Below are positions 6,653-7,867 of a DNA stretch of 7,867 nucleotides, piece after piece. The translations under genes were made by a program, and so were the position numbers. Position 1 is the first letter of the stretch. Each line of letters opens with the position of its first letter. The stretch comes from Bacillota bacterium (GTDB lineage: Bacteria > Bacillota > Clostridia > Lachnospirales > Lachnospiraceae), in NCBI GenBank assembly GCA_023458855.1, contig JAEWWQ010000178.1, forward strand, positions 1 through 7,867. Reading direction: 5' to 3'. The notes under the pieces were generated by a model. The model was given only the letters and a program-made list of their open reading frames with translations, made no database searches and had not been told where the DNA came from.

Positions 6653-7585
6653 TATTCCGGATTGATAGTATCCAGGTTCCAAACCAGCAAAAGAAAGCAT
6701 TTGTGATGACGATTTAAATTTGGATATGTCACCATATTCAGCATAGATGACAGCAGCTGATAATGCTCCAATACCTGGAATAGTAAGGGAATGAGGATTA
6801 ATGTCCTCAATAAGCGAAATGATCTGTTGTTCCAGTGTATTTATTTCGATGACTGATTGATTATGAAGAGCCATTAGGCTATTTAGTTGAGAAGAGAAAA
6901 TCTCATTGTTTTCTCCAATGGTATTAGCAGCAAGTTCTTTTAATTTAAGGAACTTTTGCATAGAAAATTTGCCACGTGATATTTTACGGAGATTTTCGTA
7001 GGAGCTGGCATTCATTCTAGACATTTTTTCGGCAGAACCATAATTTTCTAATAGATATAGAGCGGTTTTGCTGAAACGATTTTTAAAAAATGGCTTAAAT
7101 TCAGGGAATGTATGATCCAATACATTGGTCATCTTTACAATATAGAAACTTCTTTGTTTTACAAGCGTATCTCGAAGTCGAGTTAATGACTTTAATGAAT
7201 ATGTATGATAAAATCCTACTGGGTAGGGTTTGTAGTCTACTGTCATTAACCAACGGGCTATAGAAGCGCAATCTATGGCATCGGTTTTGGTACGTCTTAA
7301 GGTCTGAGACTTGTTAAATTTAGCAAGAAGTACAGGATTAAATTCCATGAAGCTGTAGTGGGCTTTTTCAAGGAATAACTTCAGATTAAGGGCATAATGA
7401 GCAGTAGCTTCAAACCCTATCCGTATTTCTTCTTGAGGATTAAGGGATTTTAAAACTGTAAGAAGTTCCAGAAAACCATCCTTGTTGTTTTTGATGGTAA
7501 AAGAGTTAGGAACAAACTCGCCTGATTCGGTAGTGATGAAGCAGTCGTGTTTGTACTTGGAAATGTCGATCCCGACAAAGTACAT
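6617..7585 (-). CDS. IS110-family transposase, C-terminally truncated
   Basis: This 322-residue reading is of a DEDD-type IS110 recombinase (usual length about 400-430). The RuvC-like N-terminal domain shows GIDISK with Asp7, GFEATAHY with Glu59 and KTDAIDCASIARW with Asp102 and Asp105, the full acidic tetrad. A helical middle follows, then the start of the Transposase_20 domain (IPGIGALSAAVIYAEYGDISKF at 269-290; LSFAGLEPGYYQSG to 310). After about residue 310 (near 6650) the family likeness stops and twelve unrelated residues precede the stop. The conserved C-terminal serine region (GSSxLR type) is therefore missing. IS110 enzymes need that serine for strand exchange, so this copy is probably inactive. 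The start is secure: a TAGGAGGTAT ribosome site lies 8 bases upstream of ATG. The long non-coding leader upstream fits the IS110 layout. Confidence 0.92.
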   Translation of the reverse strand: MYFVGIDISKYKHDCFITTESGEFVPNSFTIKNNKDGFLELLTVLKSLNPQEEIRIGFEATAHYALNLKLFLEKAHYSFMEFNPVLLAKFNKSQTLRRTKTDAIDCASIARWLMTVDYKPYPVGFYHTYSLKSLTRLRDTLVKQRSFYIVKMTNVLDHTFPEFKPFFKNRFSKTALYLLENYGSAEKMSRMNASSYENLRKISRGKFSMQKFLKLKELAANTIGENNEIFSSQLNSLMALHNQSVIEINTLEQQIISLIEDINPHSLTIPGIGALSAAVIYAEYGDISKFKSSSQMLSFAGLEPGYYQSGISPLFLFIISKQ

Positions 7586-7589
7586 GATA

Positions 7590-7600
7590 GATACCTCCTA
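7590..7600 (-). promoter_or_regulatory. Strong ribosome-binding site of the IS110 transposase
   Basis: On the minus strand TAGGAGGTAT is complementary to the end of 16S rRNA, with about 8 bases between AGGAGG and the ATG at 7585. It fixes the transposase start and marks the end of the structured leader. Confidence 0.85.
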
Positions 7601-7767
7601 AAATAATATTTGCACTGTTGTTTTCCACAAGAATCTCGGCTGTGTTTTCACGTAAATATAAACGTCGATGCGTTAACTAGCTAATTACCAGTGAAGACGA
7701 AAACCTGTGGTCTGAGTCACCTCCGAACAGTCAAGGCTGTAGTGAAATAGGAACAAATCCACAGTGC
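7601..7767 (-). ncRNA. Candidate IS110 bridge RNA in the transposase leader
   Basis: About 170 non-coding bases lie between a minus-strand promoter and the transposase ribosome site, on the transposase strand. Two nested stem-loops can be drawn. The first pairs 7705-7710 (CTGTGG) with 7759-7764 (CCACAG), encloses 7717-7720 with 7742-7745, then 7727-7730 with 7737-7740, and leaves sizeable internal loops. The second pairs 7644-7653 (GTTTTCACGT) with 7697-7704 (ACGAAAAC), again with internal loops and an inner palindromic AT-rich stem near 7674-7687. A small third hairpin lies near 7626-7644 (CACA/TGTG). In IS110 elements such as IS621 a leader RNA of about 177 bases has two loop domains that guide recombination to target and donor DNA. 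Length, position, strand and two-domain shape match. The identification is by analogy; loop guides were not matched to DNA. Confidence 0.6.
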
Positions 7768-7773
7768 TTTATT

Positions 7774-7802
7774 ATTATAACGGAGTAATAAGATTACCCC
7801 AA
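7774..7802 (-). promoter_or_regulatory. Minus-strand promoter for the candidate bridge RNA and transposase
   Basis: Read on the minus strand, TTGGGG (7802-7797), a 17-base spacer and a perfect TATAAT (7779-7774) are seen. Transcription should begin near 7767, just before the first stem of the candidate bridge RNA. The -35 box is partial (TTG matches). It also forms one arm of a CCCCAA/TTGGGG hairpin (7797-7802 with 7808-7813), which could affect its use. Confidence 0.55.
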
Positions 7803-7813
7803 CTCTTTTGGGG
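7797..7813. repeat. Short perfect inverted repeat overlapping the -35 box
   Basis: CCCCAA (7797-7802) and TTGGGG (7808-7813) are complementary around CTCTT. It may be a hairpin in any read-through RNA or a protein-binding site at the element end. No T-run follows on either strand, so it is not a good terminator. Confidence 0.45.
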
Positions 7814-7823
7814 AGAAAGGAAA

Positions 7824-7861
7824 ATAATCCAAACACCCTTGAAAGAGGATAATTGGATTAT
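7824..7861. repeat. 9-bp inverted repeat near the window edge
   Basis: ATAATCCAA (7824-7832) and TTGGATTAT (7853-7861) are perfectly complementary around a 20-base loop. The repeat lies upstream of the IS110 promoter. It may belong to the element's left end or to the DNA next to it; the window ends too soon to tell. Confidence 0.55.
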
Positions 7862-7867
7862 ACGTGA

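Larger units (their letters stand above)
6650..7867 (-). mobile_element. IS110-family element remnant, right end lost, left part continuing to the window edge
   Basis: The transposase body and a long structured upstream region are present. The downstream part of the gene and the element's far end are absent, replaced at about 6650 by the orphan promoter region. IS110 elements lack the long terminal inverted repeats of DDE elements, so the left end cannot be placed by eye. It could lie anywhere from about 7770 to beyond the window. Coordinates are therefore approximate on both sides. Confidence 0.65.

Overview
The window looks like DNA from a gut-type Clostridia, probably Lachnospiraceae. The grounds are AT-rich sequence, AGGAGG-type ribosome sites, large serine recombinases, a DacA-type carboxypeptidase and a soluble hybrid kinase, all of a Firmicutes flavour. 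The assignment is by pattern recognition only. Most of the window is mobile DNA and its scars.

Positions 1 to about 3460 are the right end of a mobile element. It carries three tandem, co-directional large serine recombinase genes. The first is cut by the window edge, so only the end of its recombinase domain, its zinc ribbon and its coiled coil are seen. The second is a compact 322-residue protein that stops where the zinc ribbon should begin. The third has every domain but no ATG, GTG or TTG in frame before its catalytic serine. The genes overlap or abut, so they read as one operon. Just after the third, the reading enters the C-terminal part of a D-alanyl-D-alanine carboxypeptidase (about 3461-4009). 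The element has therefore inserted into that gene next to the codons of its conserved KTG motif, and about 3450-3466 is the right attachment junction. The element's other end and the gene's 5' half lie outside the window.

Positions 4009-4124 hold three inverted repeats in a row: a 59-base imperfect palindrome, an 11-bp GC-richer hairpin, and a 17-bp operator-like palindrome. A two-gene unit follows: a class I SAM-dependent methyltransferase (4148-4795), overlapped by 4 bases by a soluble PAS / histidine kinase / receiver hybrid protein (4792-6465). It ends at a clear intrinsic terminator (6484-6516).

Positions 6517-6650 are an A-rich gap that ends in a plus-strand promoter and ribosome site with no gene behind them. 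The promoter runs head-on into an IS110-family transposase gene on the minus strand (7585 to 6617). That gene keeps its DEDD catalytic tetrad but has lost the end of its C-terminal domain, so the element looks end-truncated.

Upstream of the transposase, about 180 bases of non-coding DNA carry a good minus-strand promoter and two nested stem-loops with internal loops. This layout fits a bridge RNA, the guide RNA known from IS110 elements such as IS621. It is the most interesting non-coding signal in the window. The recombinase trio with its short middle member and oddly started third member comes next.
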